NCBI RefSeq assembly: GCF_007754425.1
Contig: NZ_CP037452.1
Span: forward strand, 992,001 to 1,056,000
Reading direction: 5' to 3'
Source of the DNA: Gimesia fumaroli
GTDB taxonomy: Bacteria; Planctomycetota; Planctomycetia; Planctomycetales; Planctomycetaceae
Length of the DNA: 64,000 nt
The notes below the pieces were generated by a model. That model saw nothing but the letters and a program-made list of their open reading frames with translations, was not told the origin of the DNA and searched no databases. The translations under genes were made by a program, and so were the position numbers. Positions 53,590-61,917 of this stretch are shown here, piece after piece; positions within the stretch are counted from its first letter, which is position 1, and the number at the start of each line of letters is the position of its first letter.

Positions 53590-53661
53590 CGGTGGCTGTC
53601 GCCGAACCGCTCACAGAGCGGACTTTTTTCGTGTAGTTTTGTGAATTTCGTGGTAGAAAAA
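53590..53661 (+). repeat. AGCGGC palindrome plus CGTGGTAGAAA repeat
   Basis: CGGTGGCTGTCGCCGAACCGCTCA (53590-53613) is followed by TTTTTTCGTGTAGTTTTG and AATTTCGTGGTAGAAAAA (53624-53661). This two-part order matches 50179-50325 and shows the two families are linked. Confidence 0.75.
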
Positions 53662-53764
53662 TACGGTGAGATGCTCTCTTAGCATTATTGGGGGCGAGCC
53701 AAGAGTGCCATCTGTCAAAAATGAAGCTAAGTTCCTTTAAGCCTGAACGACTCGCGCACTTCCA

Positions 53765-54520
53765 TCACTCAGGCAGCAGCAGTTTCGCTCCGGGTTGGAT
53801 TGTCACTTTCTCAACATGGCCTGTTCTCAGATTTCCACTTTGCGAATCTTTAAAGAGCAGATGCATGTGGACTGAAGTACCAGGGTGAGTGATGTTGCCG
53901 ACGGCATCTTTGGCAAAGACGCCGACCAGTTTGCCGCTGACTTTGGGCAGGTTTGCTTCATAAGGTCGTTTGTCTTTGGGGAGTACCTCTTTGCGCATAC
54001 GGGCTCGTAATGGGCAGGCGCCGTTGATGACATGGAACTGGACACTTTGAAAATCGCCTTTGATCACGAACAGAAACGGCTGATCCGTTTTCAGTCCCGC
54101 TTGATTCGCGGTCTGTTCGATCAGTGAATTGAGATCGTCCGAGGGAACCGTTTTCGTGAGCGGGTGCTCTGACCAGTTTTTCACATAGGCGCCGACCAGC
54201 AGGGCGGCTTGTGTTTTTGACGACAGTTTTTCCGGACTGAGTGCACTGTCCGGCTTGACTTTCGTGAGCGTGACCCTGCCATCAAAAATCGTTGCTTCGC
54301 CTGCCAGCGATTCCAACGCACCCACGCCATAGAAGTGTGGTTTCTTAATCAGTTCCTCAAAGTTGACGCGGCCCTGATGCTGCTGTTGGCCGATGACTTC
54401 ATGCATCTTGCCGTACTGGACGAAGTTGGGTGAATCCGTCTCTTCAGCAATCAGTCCTGTGAGGCCGCCAATTGTTGCTGCGAAAAATACAAAACAGCTG
54501 ACAAGTGTTGGACGATTCAT
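53765..54520 (-). CDS. Exported acetolactate-decarboxylase-like protein
   Basis: The protein has 251 residues from ATG 54520 (SD AGGAGA), with a signal peptide ending near IAEE. GVGALESLAGEATIFDG matches the L-x-G-E-x-x-x-x-D-G region of alpha-acetolactate decarboxylase. TSVHMHLLFKDSQSGNLRTGH provides three histidines (218, 220, 235) in the H-x-H...GH zinc-site pattern, with four extra residues between the second and third. The classical enzyme makes acetoin in the cytoplasm or medium. An exported version in a planctomycete with no acetolactate pathway nearby may have another substrate. Confidence 0.72.
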   Translation of the reverse strand: MNRPTLVSCFVFFAATIGGLTGLIAEETDSPNFVQYGKMHEVIGQQQHQGRVNFEELIKKPHFYGVGALESLAGEATIFDGRVTLTKVKPDSALSPEKLSSKTQAALLVGAYVKNWSEHPLTKTVPSDDLNSLIEQTANQAGLKTDQPFLFVIKGDFQSVQFHVINGACPLRARMRKEVLPKDKRPYEANLPKVSGKLVGVFAKDAVGNITHPGTSVHMHLLFKDSQSGNLRTGHVEKVTIQPGAKLLLPE

Positions 54521-54568
54521 CTCAAATTCTCCTGAATGATCTGACGCAAGTGTATAATTCCATCTCAA

Positions 54569-55006
54569 TCGATAGTGTTATTATACGCCGCTCATTTCAT
54601 GAAGAACAGCAGGAGAATTGCATGAGGAGAATGCGTTGCCGGAATGCAAAACTCGGTTGTGCGTGAGAATTTGCTAATGTTGAACGGTTTACTTCCGAAG
54701 CGACAAAGAAACAAGGGACCTGAGACTTCTTCTCAGGCCCCTGTCGTTCAGGGACTAATACCAGCGATCTGGATGATCTGAATCCGTTCAGAGCCAGTTG
54801 GCTCGCCTGCTCCTTCTTGCCTGATACAAGTGATTGTCAGGAAAATATGATTTCCTACCGACAAAAACGAGGAAAAAAATCAACAACGGGAAAATTAAAA
54901 AAATTGGAGGGAAAGCTTGGTGCTGTTTTAGATACTATGCACCGTTACAAACTGATATCAAACCTGGCACATTGCGAGTGCATCCCGAAATGAGACTGGT
55001 ATCAAT
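54569..55006. other. 438-bp gap with a hairpin
   Basis: This lies between two minus-strand genes. At 54712-54743 an imperfect hairpin (ACAAGGGACCTGAGA / TCTCAGGCCCCTGT with one bulge) could be a terminator for the gene ending at 55007. TATAAT on the minus strand at 54580-54585 is a possible -10 for the acetolactate-decarboxylase-like gene. The A-rich stretch 54870-54910 carries no gene. Confidence 0.5.
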
Positions 55007-56194
55007 TTAACGTGGGGCGGCTTCAGACACTGATGCGACTGCTTGGGCGAGAATATTCCGATACAGGCCGAAGGCCCGGGTTTCGGGGAGTTCGACGTCC
55101 TCCAGCATCAGTATTTCACCGGGGGCAATGTGCCTGCGTATGCGGGCTCCCTGCAACAGACCGATGGGAATATGGTTCGGATATTCGGTGATGGGAACGG
55201 CCGAGCCGCGGACCTCGAAACTACCGATGCCGCGTTCAATCACTGTGCCGGGCTGTAAGGGACACTTGCTGATGGCGGCGACGCCGACCGTCGGCTGCGA
55301 GGAGTTATTCAATAAGGGATCATCGCCGGTCATGACGCCGCGAATGGTTTTCATGATTTCAAGATGACACAGATGATAATTGCGGACCAGGGTATAATAA
55401 GGGCCCGCTCCCAGTTTCAGATATTCGAGATACGACTGTTGTTCGGGATCGTGTTGTGCCGTGATGAAAACGCCGGCGGGCAGTTTGACGCCATCAGCCA
55501 GAACATAATCACTGACGGGATGACCGAGTTGTTTTGCGGCCTCGGCTAACTGGTCGCCGCCTGCAGAGATCTCTTTGCAACGGGGGCCCAACAGTCCTGG
55601 CTGGGCGATTTTTGTCTGCAGGCCGTTCGCGATCAAAGCCTGTTCGATCTGCAGTTTCGTCCCATCGGTAAAGGAAACAACCTGCGACAAACTGATCCCT
55701 TGACGGCGGGCCCACTCTTCCATCGAATCGCGGGGGGGATTGTGATCCAGAAAGCCTTTGATATTGCCATACACGAGTGGCCGGAAACCCATGCTGCAAA
55801 CTTCGTGATGCAACGCGGCCAGTGAGCCGGGCTGATCGCCTTCGGCTTCCGTGAGAAAACCCCGATTCACCAAAGCCGAACCTGTGGTGACATGGAATTC
55901 GGAATTCATGGTTACGACGGGCATTCCGGCTTGCATTGCCTGCTCGATCACATGTGTGGCATGCACCGGGTCGCCGCTGCACTCCAGCACGATTTCGGCA
56001 GCGTTAATTGCTTCCTCGATGGAATTTGTCAGCAATTCACGATCGGGAAAATCGTTACAACTCTCAATATCGCGCCGTGTGAGGACTCGTCCGACTTCCA
56101 GATCTGGTTGATTTCGGAGCGCATAGACCATGCCTCGCGCCAAAAAGCCAGATCCCACGATGGAGACCCGCGTTGGATCGATAGAATTCTTCAT
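55007..56194 (-). CDS. Homoserine-dehydrogenase-like/SAF-domain protein (COG4091-like)
   Basis: The 395-residue protein has an N-terminal NAD(P)-binding Rossmann domain starting RVSIVGSGFLARGMVYAL, then AAEIVLECSGDPVHATHVIEQAMQAGMPVVTMNSEFHVTTG. A central domain (~160-290) follows, and a C-terminal SAF-type domain with CPLQPGTVIERG and PITEYPNHIPIGLLQGARIRRHIAPGEILMLEDV. The combination is that of COG4091 proteins, predicted homoserine-dehydrogenase-like enzymes. In other contexts similar proteins take part in sugar or sialic-acid metabolism. A GT1-like glycosyltransferase gene is 8 bp away on the same strand, so a link to glycan synthesis is possible. Confidence 0.8.
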   Translation of the reverse strand: MKNSIDPTRVSIVGSGFLARGMVYALRNQPDLEVGRVLTRRDIESCNDFPDRELLTNSIEEAINAAEIVLECSGDPVHATHVIEQAMQAGMPVVTMNSEFHVTTGSALVNRGFLTEAEGDQPGSLAALHHEVCSMGFRPLVYGNIKGFLDHNPPRDSMEEWARRQGISLSQVVSFTDGTKLQIEQALIANGLQTKIAQPGLLGPRCKEISAGGDQLAEAAKQLGHPVSDYVLADGVKLPAGVFITAQHDPEQQSYLEYLKLGAGPYYTLVRNYHLCHLEIMKTIRGVMTGDDPLLNNSSQPTVGVAAISKCPLQPGTVIERGIGSFEVRGSAVPITEYPNHIPIGLLQGARIRRHIAPGEILMLEDVELPETRAFGLYRNILAQAVASVSEAAPR

Positions 56195-56202
56195 TGGTTT
56201 AC

Positions 56203-57456
56203 TTAAGCGTTTGTGACAAGACTCTCTAACAGGTCAGCGGCGGTAGGAATAGTGCTGCTGTTTTTGAGTCGTGATGCAATCTCCTGGCAATTAGAACTGA
56301 TCGTATCAGCCCCCTGAAGCACTCGCAACGATTGTTTTAGAGATTCCTCCCGCAAGGAAAAGGGGGAAATCATACGGCCGACGTTCAGTCTTTCTAAACG
56401 CAATGCCGTGTCTCGATTTATGTGCATGGGAGGAATTGCGATTTGCGGCGTTCCCGCTGCCAGACAGAGTGCGGCGGTCCCGATGCCTGCGTGATGCACG
56501 ACAGCTTTGGCCCGGTTTAACAGAGGAGTGAAAGGGATGAATTGAAAATGCCGGATTGCCTCTGGTAACTGTTTCGGAAGCAGACTGCGGTTTGATGTGA
56601 GCAGGATGGCTCGCAGCCCCAGGTCTTCACAAACCGGAACCACAATCTGGAACAGTTTTTCCGGAATGTTTCCAAATCCGCCGGGCGAAAATACAACTGG
56701 GGGCTCACCGGCATCCAGAAATTCGGCCACTTCTTCCGGAAACTGCTGGTCGGGGTTTTGATCCCAGAGGGGAAAACCAATCAGTTTGGTCTGCTTCGGC
56801 CAGTCAGGCTGGATCGGTCCCCACCAGTCGGGAAAGAGGCCGACTGTCAGGTCTGGTGAATGAATACCTGCGTTCCAGAAATGCTGAATCTCAGGCAGAC
56901 TTAATTCGCGGCGAAATGTATTGACGGGTGAAAAGGCAGGGTCGATCAACAGTTTATCGAGCAGCCGGTATTGCATCCGCTTGAGCCAGGGCGGATTCGA
57001 TTGAAAGACCAGTGAGCGCCGCGGCAGGGCGGCGGAGTCAAAGGCGGTGCGAAATTTGTCTGGTTCCAGATGGAAGGTCGCGGCAGGAATGTCGAGCTTT
57101 TCCCGGGCTACCAGAGCCGCCTGTGCGCCCCAACTGCCGGCGAGAACCGTCTCGCCTTTGACAGCATGTTCTTCAATCAATGCGTAGGTTTGCTTGAGAT
57201 AATTCAACGAACCCAACTTCAACCAGAGTGCCCAGCCTTTGCGGGGATGGGTGATGGAGGGATGGTTCATCATCTGCTGATGTTCTTCGGCGGTCCCGAT
57301 TGGCAGAAGTTCCGCGCCGACTTGCTCAACGTGTTTTGTATAAAAGGGATTGGCGATGACTTGCACTGCATGCCCCCGCGTGCGCATTTCTCGCGCAATT
57401 CCCAGCAGAGGAAACACATCGCCGATACTCCCCACGGCAATCATCATGAGCCGCAT
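56203..57456 (-). CDS. UDP-glycosyltransferase-like protein (GT1, MGT/EryCIII type)
   Basis: The 417-residue GT-B protein starts MRLMMIAVGSIGDVFPLLGIAREMRTRGH, and its C-terminal donor domain has VVFSPGGFGN and FTPLLNRAKAVVHHAGIGTAALCLAAGTPQIAIP, the H-x-G-x-G-T pattern typical of macrolide and sterol glycosyltransferases. It probably transfers an activated sugar to a lipid or small molecule. It starts upstream of the COG4091-like gene with 8 bp between, so the two are likely cotranscribed. The acceptor is unknown. Confidence 0.87.
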   Translation of the reverse strand: MRLMMIAVGSIGDVFPLLGIAREMRTRGHAVQVIANPFYTKHVEQVGAELLPIGTAEEHQQMMNHPSITHPRKGWALWLKLGSLNYLKQTYALIEEHAVKGETVLAGSWGAQAALVAREKLDIPAATFHLEPDKFRTAFDSAALPRRSLVFQSNPPWLKRMQYRLLDKLLIDPAFSPVNTFRRELSLPEIQHFWNAGIHSPDLTVGLFPDWWGPIQPDWPKQTKLIGFPLWDQNPDQQFPEEVAEFLDAGEPPVVFSPGGFGNIPEKLFQIVVPVCEDLGLRAILLTSNRSLLPKQLPEAIRHFQFIPFTPLLNRAKAVVHHAGIGTAALCLAAGTPQIAIPPMHINRDTALRLERLNVGRMISPFSLREESLKQSLRVLQGADTISSNCQEIASRLKNSSTIPTAADLLESLVTNA

Positions 57457-57588
57457 TCGCTATCTCTCCGAAAAAGCACCTGGATCAAACCTGAGTTCAG
57501 TTTGGATCAGATTGTAGTAGTCTGCATAGGGAGATACGACTCTGAAAATAAAATTCACCGGCTGAAATGAAGAAATCGGGCGGTGAAC

Positions 57589-59283
57589 TTATTCTTTCTC
57601 AAGGACCCGTCTGGAGAGGTCGGAATTGATCACCGCGCCCCAGGTGGTGCCGATGCGTAATTCGTCGAATAGAAAGTCACCCCTGCGGGCAACTTTGAGA
57701 CGAACCAGATCAAATACATGTGCGCTCTGGAACGGGGTGGTGTTCGCGGTCCAGACGGGAGGTTCCTGATCAGGAATGGGTTCTGCTTCTGAAAAGGCCC
57801 GCATAAAAACCTGATCAGAGGCTTTTTCACTGGCGACAATTTTGGCAACAAAGAAGTACGTTTCTCCGGTTTGCAGCGGAGGGGCACTTTCAATGATTTG
57901 CATATCAGCCTGCAGGGTGGCATATCCTTCAGAACTCATGCCAAACAGAATATTTCGCGGATGTTCAAGCACCATTGATGGCTGTAAAGAGAGATTGCCA
58001 AACTGCTCGCTGCCCGCATCCGGACCATTGTTGATTTTTTGCAGATAGAAGCTGAGGTAATAGATGGCGTTTGTATCCATGCGAATGGGCTGTTGGAGTG
58101 TTCGCCAGGCGGTTTTTCCATTCCGGAGTTCGATCAGGCCCAGCTGGTTTTCCGCGAGGTCTGTTCTGGCGAGGGACTTGCGGGGGTGGCTGTCACCTTG
58201 CGCTAATTCACCACTGTTGATCTTCTTACGCCAGGGATTTTCCCAGCCAGTGCCGGTGTTTTGCCATTTCGAAAAACTTTCCGGATCACTGATCGCAGAG
58301 GGATGAAAACTGTCGTAAGCTCGTAACTCCTGTTGCAGTGCCTGTAAATCTTTCGGCGCTCCGGGAACTTCTCTGTTAAAGATTTCCGGTTGCAGTTGAA
58401 TGTCATCGACACTGTTATCATTGAGGTGTCTGGCTTGTCCTGCTTTGACAATGAGCGATTCGGCAAACTGTTCGTTCTTCTGATTGGGGTCGACTCTGAC
58501 TGCGCCTTCGAACACATGCAGGTCCACCTCACCATCCTTTTCAATTCGGGCACCATATTCAGTTCCTATATCATGAAAGGTCAGCAGAGGGGTGACCAAA
58601 GCAAATTCGGGGGACGCTTCGTATCCGTGCAGTACCATCTTTCCATAATCCAGCTTCGCACAGCAGGCTGTTTCCAGCTTGATTTTCGTCGGTCCTTCGA
58701 TCACCAGACGGACTCCCGAATCGAACCGAAATTCGGCAACCCCCTGTTCCAGCACCAGATCGTCTGTTAACAGCCTCTGCCCGGAGAATTCCGGAGGCGA
58801 CGTGCTCCCCCAGACACAATCTGTGGAACGGGTGAGCGTCGCGACATAAGGTCTCTGCGTTACATTCGACTTTGTGACCGAATCTGCAGCCTGCTTCCCG
58901 AAGAAACCGCCTGATGTCATCCAGTCCAACGCCAGAAACATCATGATCGAGGCAGCGGCAACGAGGAAATAATTAAGGAACGGCGTCCGTCCCTTCGAAG
59001 GAACCTCTTTGGTGACGAGAGGCTCCGGGGAAAATTGCGGCTTTTCCGGTTCTGTTTCCCCAATGGCATCGTATTCCAGCATCTGCAGATGCTCTGACAT
59101 ATCTGTCTGGATTCCCGAATTGATATCGAGGTACTCAAAATAGTGCTCCAAGGCCTGGGGATCGGAGAGAAGAAAATTTTGAAACGTTTCAAATTCCGAT
59201 GTAGAGAATACTTCCTCCTCGCCGTTTAACAGCTGGTTCAGTAACAGTTCAAAATCGGGGGGGAGATCCTGTATTGACATCAT
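57589..59283 (-). CDS. FecR-domain membrane protein paired with an ECF sigma factor
   Basis: The 564-residue protein has an N-terminal ~100-residue cytoplasmic part with an acidic anti-sigma-like character (EEVFSTSEFETFQNFLLSDPQALEHYFEYL). One transmembrane segment lies near residues 105-125. A FecR domain follows (VAEFRFDSGVRLVIEGPTKIKLE, then FHDIGTEYGARIEKDGEVDLHVFEGAVRV), and a C-terminal ~250-residue concanavalin/LamG-like domain. Its ATG overlaps the sigma factor stop (ATGA). The sigma factor is probably held or tuned by the N-terminal part, with the exported domains sensing a signal. Confidence 0.87.
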   Translation of the reverse strand: MMSIQDLPPDFELLLNQLLNGEEEVFSTSEFETFQNFLLSDPQALEHYFEYLDINSGIQTDMSEHLQMLEYDAIGETEPEKPQFSPEPLVTKEVPSKGRTPFLNYFLVAAASIMMFLALDWMTSGGFFGKQAADSVTKSNVTQRPYVATLTRSTDCVWGSTSPPEFSGQRLLTDDLVLEQGVAEFRFDSGVRLVIEGPTKIKLETACCAKLDYGKMVLHGYEASPEFALVTPLLTFHDIGTEYGARIEKDGEVDLHVFEGAVRVDPNQKNEQFAESLIVKAGQARHLNDNSVDDIQLQPEIFNREVPGAPKDLQALQQELRAYDSFHPSAISDPESFSKWQNTGTGWENPWRKKINSGELAQGDSHPRKSLARTDLAENQLGLIELRNGKTAWRTLQQPIRMDTNAIYYLSFYLQKINNGPDAGSEQFGNLSLQPSMVLEHPRNILFGMSSEGYATLQADMQIIESAPPLQTGETYFFVAKIVASEKASDQVFMRAFSEAEPIPDQEPPVWTANTTPFQSAHVFDLVRLKVARRGDFLFDELRIGTTWGAVINSDLSRRVLEKE

Positions 59284-59825
59284 ACCTGCCGCTCACTTTG
59301 GAGCCTTCTCGATACACAATCCGCCAATTCACGCCTGAGAATGGAAAGGCGGTTATAAAGAGTTTGAATCGACTTTTGTGCTGTCTTTGCGATTTCCTTT
59401 ATCTTCTGGTTTTTCAAAGTGGCATTCTGCAACAGCTGTTGATCCGCACTGTCCAGGTCGTTTAAACATTCACGGAGTAACTCAATTCGGACATTGTAAT
59501 TACTTAAATGCTGTTCCCGTTTTTGTGATATCGTTTCAATGAGTTCCTGATTGAAACAATGCCGATCGTGCTTGATGCTTCTGCGGTGATTACAAACAGT
59601 GTAAAAAGCGATTCCACAAGCCCAGAAAAAAAAGTCTCGTTCCTGATCGAACTCATCAAACTTATTCCAGAGAGTCAAACAGACACGCTGATACACATCT
59701 TCTGCGTCAGAGCTGTGAGGCACTAACGCCTGGATATAACCAAATATCCGTAAGCGCTCTTTACTTAACAAAGAGGTAAAGTGACTTCTTGCACTTTGAT
59801 CGAGTGATGGTATTGAATTCGACAT
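59280..59825 (-). CDS. ECF sigma factor (Rhodopirellula/Verrucomicrobium family)
   Basis: The 181-residue protein has sigma region 2 (SDAEDVYQRVCLTLWNKFDEF, then FFFWACGIAFYTVCNHRR) and region 4 (KIKEIAKTAQKSIQTLYNRLSILRREL). The pattern matches the group of small sigma factors found in planctomycetes and verrucomicrobia beside FecR-type proteins, which here follow with a 4-bp overlap. The linker has a run of charged residues. Target genes are unknown. It is the second sigma factor in the window. Confidence 0.9.
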   Translation of the reverse strand: MSNSIPSLDQSARSHFTSLLSKERLRIFGYIQALVPHSSDAEDVYQRVCLTLWNKFDEFDQERDFFFWACGIAFYTVCNHRRSIKHDRHCFNQELIETISQKREQHLSNYNVRIELLRECLNDLDSADQQLLQNATLKNQKIKEIAKTAQKSIQTLYNRLSILRRELADCVSRRLQSERQV

Positions 59826-60172
59826 AAAAGTCGGAAACTCTGTTCGGTATCAGGTATAGAACATGCACCCCGTTTCATGAGAATGAAACTTAGATCATCA
59901 AAATGAAAGAGCGCAAAATTGATTTTAAAACTAGGGATTTCACTGATTTTTCTTTGTCATACAATACATTCGACTAGTTGTTTTGCAAGAAAAAAATGCG
60001 TCTTCACCAGACAATTGCCCGTAAAGCAGTGATATTTATCATATAAAACTGCGGAAAATGCGTGAATTCAGCGAACTGACTGCGAAAACCTCAAATCAAT
60101 CCGAGAAGGCGGGGCTCGAATCAGACGAATTCTCGTTTCCTGTTTATGAAATGATTTTAACCTGTGTTGGAC
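59826..60172. other. 347-bp gap upstream of the sigma/FecR operon
   Basis: The A+T-rich gap between the minus-strand sigma gene and the 3' end of the LRR gene contains no recognised gene. The stretch near 59930-59990 is the likely promoter area of the sigma operon. No consensus -10/-35 pair stands out on the minus strand. Confidence 0.4.
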
Positions 60173-61798
60173 TCAGGAACCTGGCTGATCTGAGTCGATC
60201 CAGTGGATATGTAAGTCGGGCAGACTCTTTTTTAACTGCAGACAACAGGTGGGCGGGAGTCCTGAATCATTGAGAGCCAGATATCGCAATTGCGTCAGCT
60301 GCCCCAGCAGATTGGCACTCGCTTGATCAAGCGGGATCGCGGAGAGCTGCAGTTGCCGAAGTTGAGGCAGTTCTGAAAGGACTTGAATTCCTTTTGAAGT
60401 CAATCGCCGCGGGTGAGACGCTGGTGCCGTTAGAGTCAGGCTCAGTTGAGTCAGTCGTTTCAAGCCAGACAGGTGGTTCACATTTTCATCCGTCAGTGTG
60501 CTCATCTCCAGCGACAAACCCTCCAGATTAGTGAGCTGGCCGATCATTTCCAGAACATCGCCGGTTACAGAAGGTATCTCGGACAGTTCTAGATATTTGA
60601 GTTGTGTCAGTGAGGAGATTACCTCTAAACTTTTTTTAACAGGAATTCGAGTCAAATTCAGACTGGTTAAATTCTGTAAGTGCGACAGTGCCTCTAAACC
60701 TTCATCTAAGGGGATCTGTGTCAGAACCAGTCTGGTCAGATTCTGTAGATGCTTCAGTTCTCGAAAACCGTGATTGGTCATCTGAACTTCTCTTAATCGG
60801 AGATACTGTAGTCCGTGCAGTTCTCCCATTGCTGCCATCGCGTCATTATTCAGATCTGTAAATTCAACCCAAAATTCTGAAAGCCTGGGAAAAGACGTGA
60901 GGTGACGATAGGACTGGTTGGAAAACATCGTATTTCGAAGATGGAAATTCTGTAATCGGGGAAGTCCCGAAAGTCGTTCCATTCCCCGTTCGGAAAGCTG
61001 TGTATCTTGAAATGACAAATTCGTGACCTGATCCAGTTCACGGATCGCTTCACAGAAATCGTCTGTCTGATCCGCCTCGAAGATAAATACGTTAAAATTC
61101 AAGGCACCATGTTTCACCCCGGCACACATCCGGATCTGTTCACTGCGCAATCGCTCCAATGCCTGTCGTTGATTGGGTGGCAGCAACAGGTCTTCGAACG
61201 CAATGCCGCCGTCCAGCAAGATCCCCTGGTTGGCCGTGAGTGCTTTCAGACGCTGTTGATATTCCAGATCATCATTGTCATCACCTGAGACAAAAACCTG
61301 TCCTGAATTCAAGGCACGTAGAGTGTTCACAATGCTGCGGATCAGTTCAAAATCGGTTTGTACTTTTGATTGCAGGAAGACTCTGGAAACAGAGACCATG
61401 CCCTTGAACACTTCCCGTTGATCTTCGAACGGAATAGCAATCTCCCGAGCAGGTCCCAGTAATGCTTCGCGTTCGTCAATTTCCTGTTCGAGTCGTTTCT
61501 GAATAATGAGCGGCTTCCCTTTGGCAGCGCATTGGTCAGCGAACTCCTGGACCGTTTTTCGTCGACGTGCATGGTAATTCTCTGCCGTCACCTGAGTGCC
61601 GGGGAATTGTTTTGTCAACTCCGCAATGATCGCGTCATGATCTAATAGATGACGCCGGCCTGGCGTTTCCAGTCGAATCGTAATCATCGGCTTCTCAGAA
61701 AGGGGGATGTTTTTGTCAAAAGTATCTGCCCAGCTCCGTCGCAACGAGCCATTATACCAGATACGATCTCGCCAGAGAATGAAATTCCCGAGAACCAT
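60173..61798 (-). CDS. Leucine-rich-repeat protein
   Basis: The protein has 541 residues from ATG 61798, preceded by GGAG at good spacing; ATG 61687 and the open frame up to 61879 are alternatives. The first ~220 residues form an unrecognised domain with FKGMVSVSRVFLQSK and VFVSGDDNDDLEYQQRL. From residue ~240 on there are about ten ~24-residue leucine-rich repeats (for example LHGLQYLRLREVQMTN, LQNLTRLVLTQIPLDE, LTNLEGLSLEMSTLTD). There is no signal peptide, so it is cytoplasmic. LRR arrays bind proteins; planctomycetes have many. The gene is divergent from ada. Confidence 0.82.
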   Translation of the reverse strand: MVLGNFILWRDRIWYNGSLRRSWADTFDKNIPLSEKPMITIRLETPGRRHLLDHDAIIAELTKQFPGTQVTAENYHARRRKTVQEFADQCAAKGKPLIIQKRLEQEIDEREALLGPAREIAIPFEDQREVFKGMVSVSRVFLQSKVQTDFELIRSIVNTLRALNSGQVFVSGDDNDDLEYQQRLKALTANQGILLDGGIAFEDLLLPPNQRQALERLRSEQIRMCAGVKHGALNFNVFIFEADQTDDFCEAIRELDQVTNLSFQDTQLSERGMERLSGLPRLQNFHLRNTMFSNQSYRHLTSFPRLSEFWVEFTDLNNDAMAAMGELHGLQYLRLREVQMTNHGFRELKHLQNLTRLVLTQIPLDEGLEALSHLQNLTSLNLTRIPVKKSLEVISSLTQLKYLELSEIPSVTGDVLEMIGQLTNLEGLSLEMSTLTDENVNHLSGLKRLTQLSLTLTAPASHPRRLTSKGIQVLSELPQLRQLQLSAIPLDQASANLLGQLTQLRYLALNDSGLPPTCCLQLKKSLPDLHIHWIDSDQPGS

Positions 61799-61917
61799 TT
61801 CACTCCGTTCTGTGAAATCCCACAAAACCCAATTCCCTGTTCTTTTCCCGGTTGTCGCTGTTTCTAAAGCGGATACCATGCTAAAACAGACACCGGTATT
61901 TCAGGGATTTTCAGAAA

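Noticed and set aside
60058..60273. 71-codon forward frame over the end of the LRR gene
   Set aside because: It is mostly antisense to the LRR gene and has no similarity to anything known.
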